NCBI RefSeq assembly: GCF_033807715.1
Contig: NC_084610.1
Location: forward strand, 4,299,269 to 4,363,268
Length of the DNA stretch: 64,000 nt
From: Cololabis saira
Lineage: Eukaryota > Chordata > Actinopteri > Beloniformes > Belonidae
Direction: 5' to 3'
Each line of letters starts with the position of its first letter. The stretch's first letter is position 1. The notes beneath the pieces were generated by a model. That model was not told where the DNA came from, did not search any database, and worked only from the letters and a program-made list of their open reading frames with translations. Both the position numbers and the translations under genes were made by a program. Shown piece after piece: positions 63,432-64,000 of this stretch.

Positions 63432-64000
63432 TCAGAGGTGTCAAGTAACGAAGTACAAATACTTTGTTACCTTACTTAAAAGAGCTTGAGGCTCCTTTTA
63501 AGAAATGAGACTCTCTAGCGCCACCCTTCACCACGACGGCCGTCGGGGGTACTGCAGCCAACAGTGAAGCCGGCACGGGAGAACGGGGAGAACGCACATG
63601 CAGCGTCATGTGACGTCACATCCACAGGACAACGCGGGAAACTCGGCCCCACAATTGCAGCACATTTTGCAGCACACAGCCTGTTCAAGGCAACGGAGAG
63701 ATACACTAGAGGAATCATTCTTTTTGGTTTGGAACGCTTCATCTGACATTATTACTAGAAAACTTAAAACGTATACGGATTTTTTTCATAAATCCTGCCT
63801 CAAGCTCCTTTAAGTAGAAATTTTGGTTATCTATACTTCACTGGAGTAATTATTTTTCAGACAACTTTTTACTTTTTACTCCTTACATTTTAAAAACAGC
63901 CTCGTTACTCTATTTCATTTCGGCCTTTAAAAAAAAACTATCCAGTTAAATTGCTCCATCCGGATAGAGTGAATTTGGTAGATGAGAAGTACAAACATAA
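63432..64000 (+). mobile_element. hAT-like dispersed repeat, cut by window end
   Basis: Begins CAGAGGTGTCAAGTAACGAA, a CAGNGGTG hAT-type end, and continues with TACTTTGTTACCTTACTTAA, GTAGAAATTTTGGTTATCTA and TTTTACTCCTTACATTTTAA, blocks of a repeat I know as common in fish. It is interrupted by TTAA MITE copy 3. The right end lies beyond the window. Confidence 0.65.
63476..63813 (+). mobile_element. TTAA MITE family A, copy 3
   Basis: TTAA on both sides (63476-63479, 63810-63813). The left end is AAGAGCTTGAGGC (one change from the family) and the right end GCCTCAAGCTCCT. It is inserted into a hAT-like repeat at CTTAC-TTAA-GTAGAAA, which matches how that repeat normally reads without the insertion. 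The CRE octamer lies at 63611-63618. Confidence 0.93.

Overview
The window looks like nuclear DNA of a ray-finned (teleost) fish. The main reason is its transposon set: hAT elements with 8-bp target duplications, Tc1-like relics, TTAA-flanked and foldback MITEs, an RTE-type LINE ending in a (TGGA)n tail, L1-clade LINE pieces, and a fish-type 3' tail motif (TTTGGATAAAAGTGTCTGCT). Long CA, TGGA and TTCC arrays fit as well. I found no host exon, tRNA, rRNA, operon or CRISPR array that I can support. The open frames are short, unconserved in appearance, or come from simple repeats and transposons. The window is best read as intergenic sequence or a very large intron.

Layout. 1-5648: a satellite-like repeat end, unique DNA, a foldback MITE with an internal minisatellite (1809-2101), and the first of three copies of a ~340-bp TTAA MITE (2312-2661). 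5649-11591: a ~0.65-kb CAGTACT-family element, a Tc1 relic split by a 0.5-kb insertion, a TA-flanked MITE (8957-9391) and an 815-bp foldback element. 12220-13923: a degraded RTE-type LINE whose junction with its (TGGA)n tail is split by a hAT element that keeps a BED zinc-finger frame. 15432-20612: the complete CAGTACT-family copy, an L1 ORF2 relic interrupted by the second TTAA MITE, a hAT relic, and one copy of a GGGCC-ended repeat. 22654-26030: a DNA transposon with a Myb/SANT-like coding remnant and a piggyBac-like element filled with ~740 bp of polypyrimidine. 26031-46224: mostly unique sequence with Tc1-like relics, a third CAGTACT copy and a hAT MITE with perfect 8-bp duplications (40893-41648). 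46225-47342: an L1 reverse-transcriptase fragment with a second copy of that hAT MITE inside it. 47343-57849: a foldback element (52058-52720), a 1.25-kb TTAA element with a gene-like layout (53804-55054), and a GC-rich poly(A)-tailed retro-insertion (55088-56160). The last part holds a 134-bp CA array, the second GGGCC repeat in opposite orientation, and the third TTAA MITE, inserted into a hAT-like repeat that runs off the window.

No set of genes acts together here. The information is in the nesting. Target duplications and restored reading frames give a relative order of insertions: L1 before TTAA MITE, RTE before hAT, L1 before hAT. Three unrelated TTAA-flanked families are present. One of them carries a palindromic CRE-like site in all three copies. 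All family names rest on recognised motifs and termini, not on database searches.
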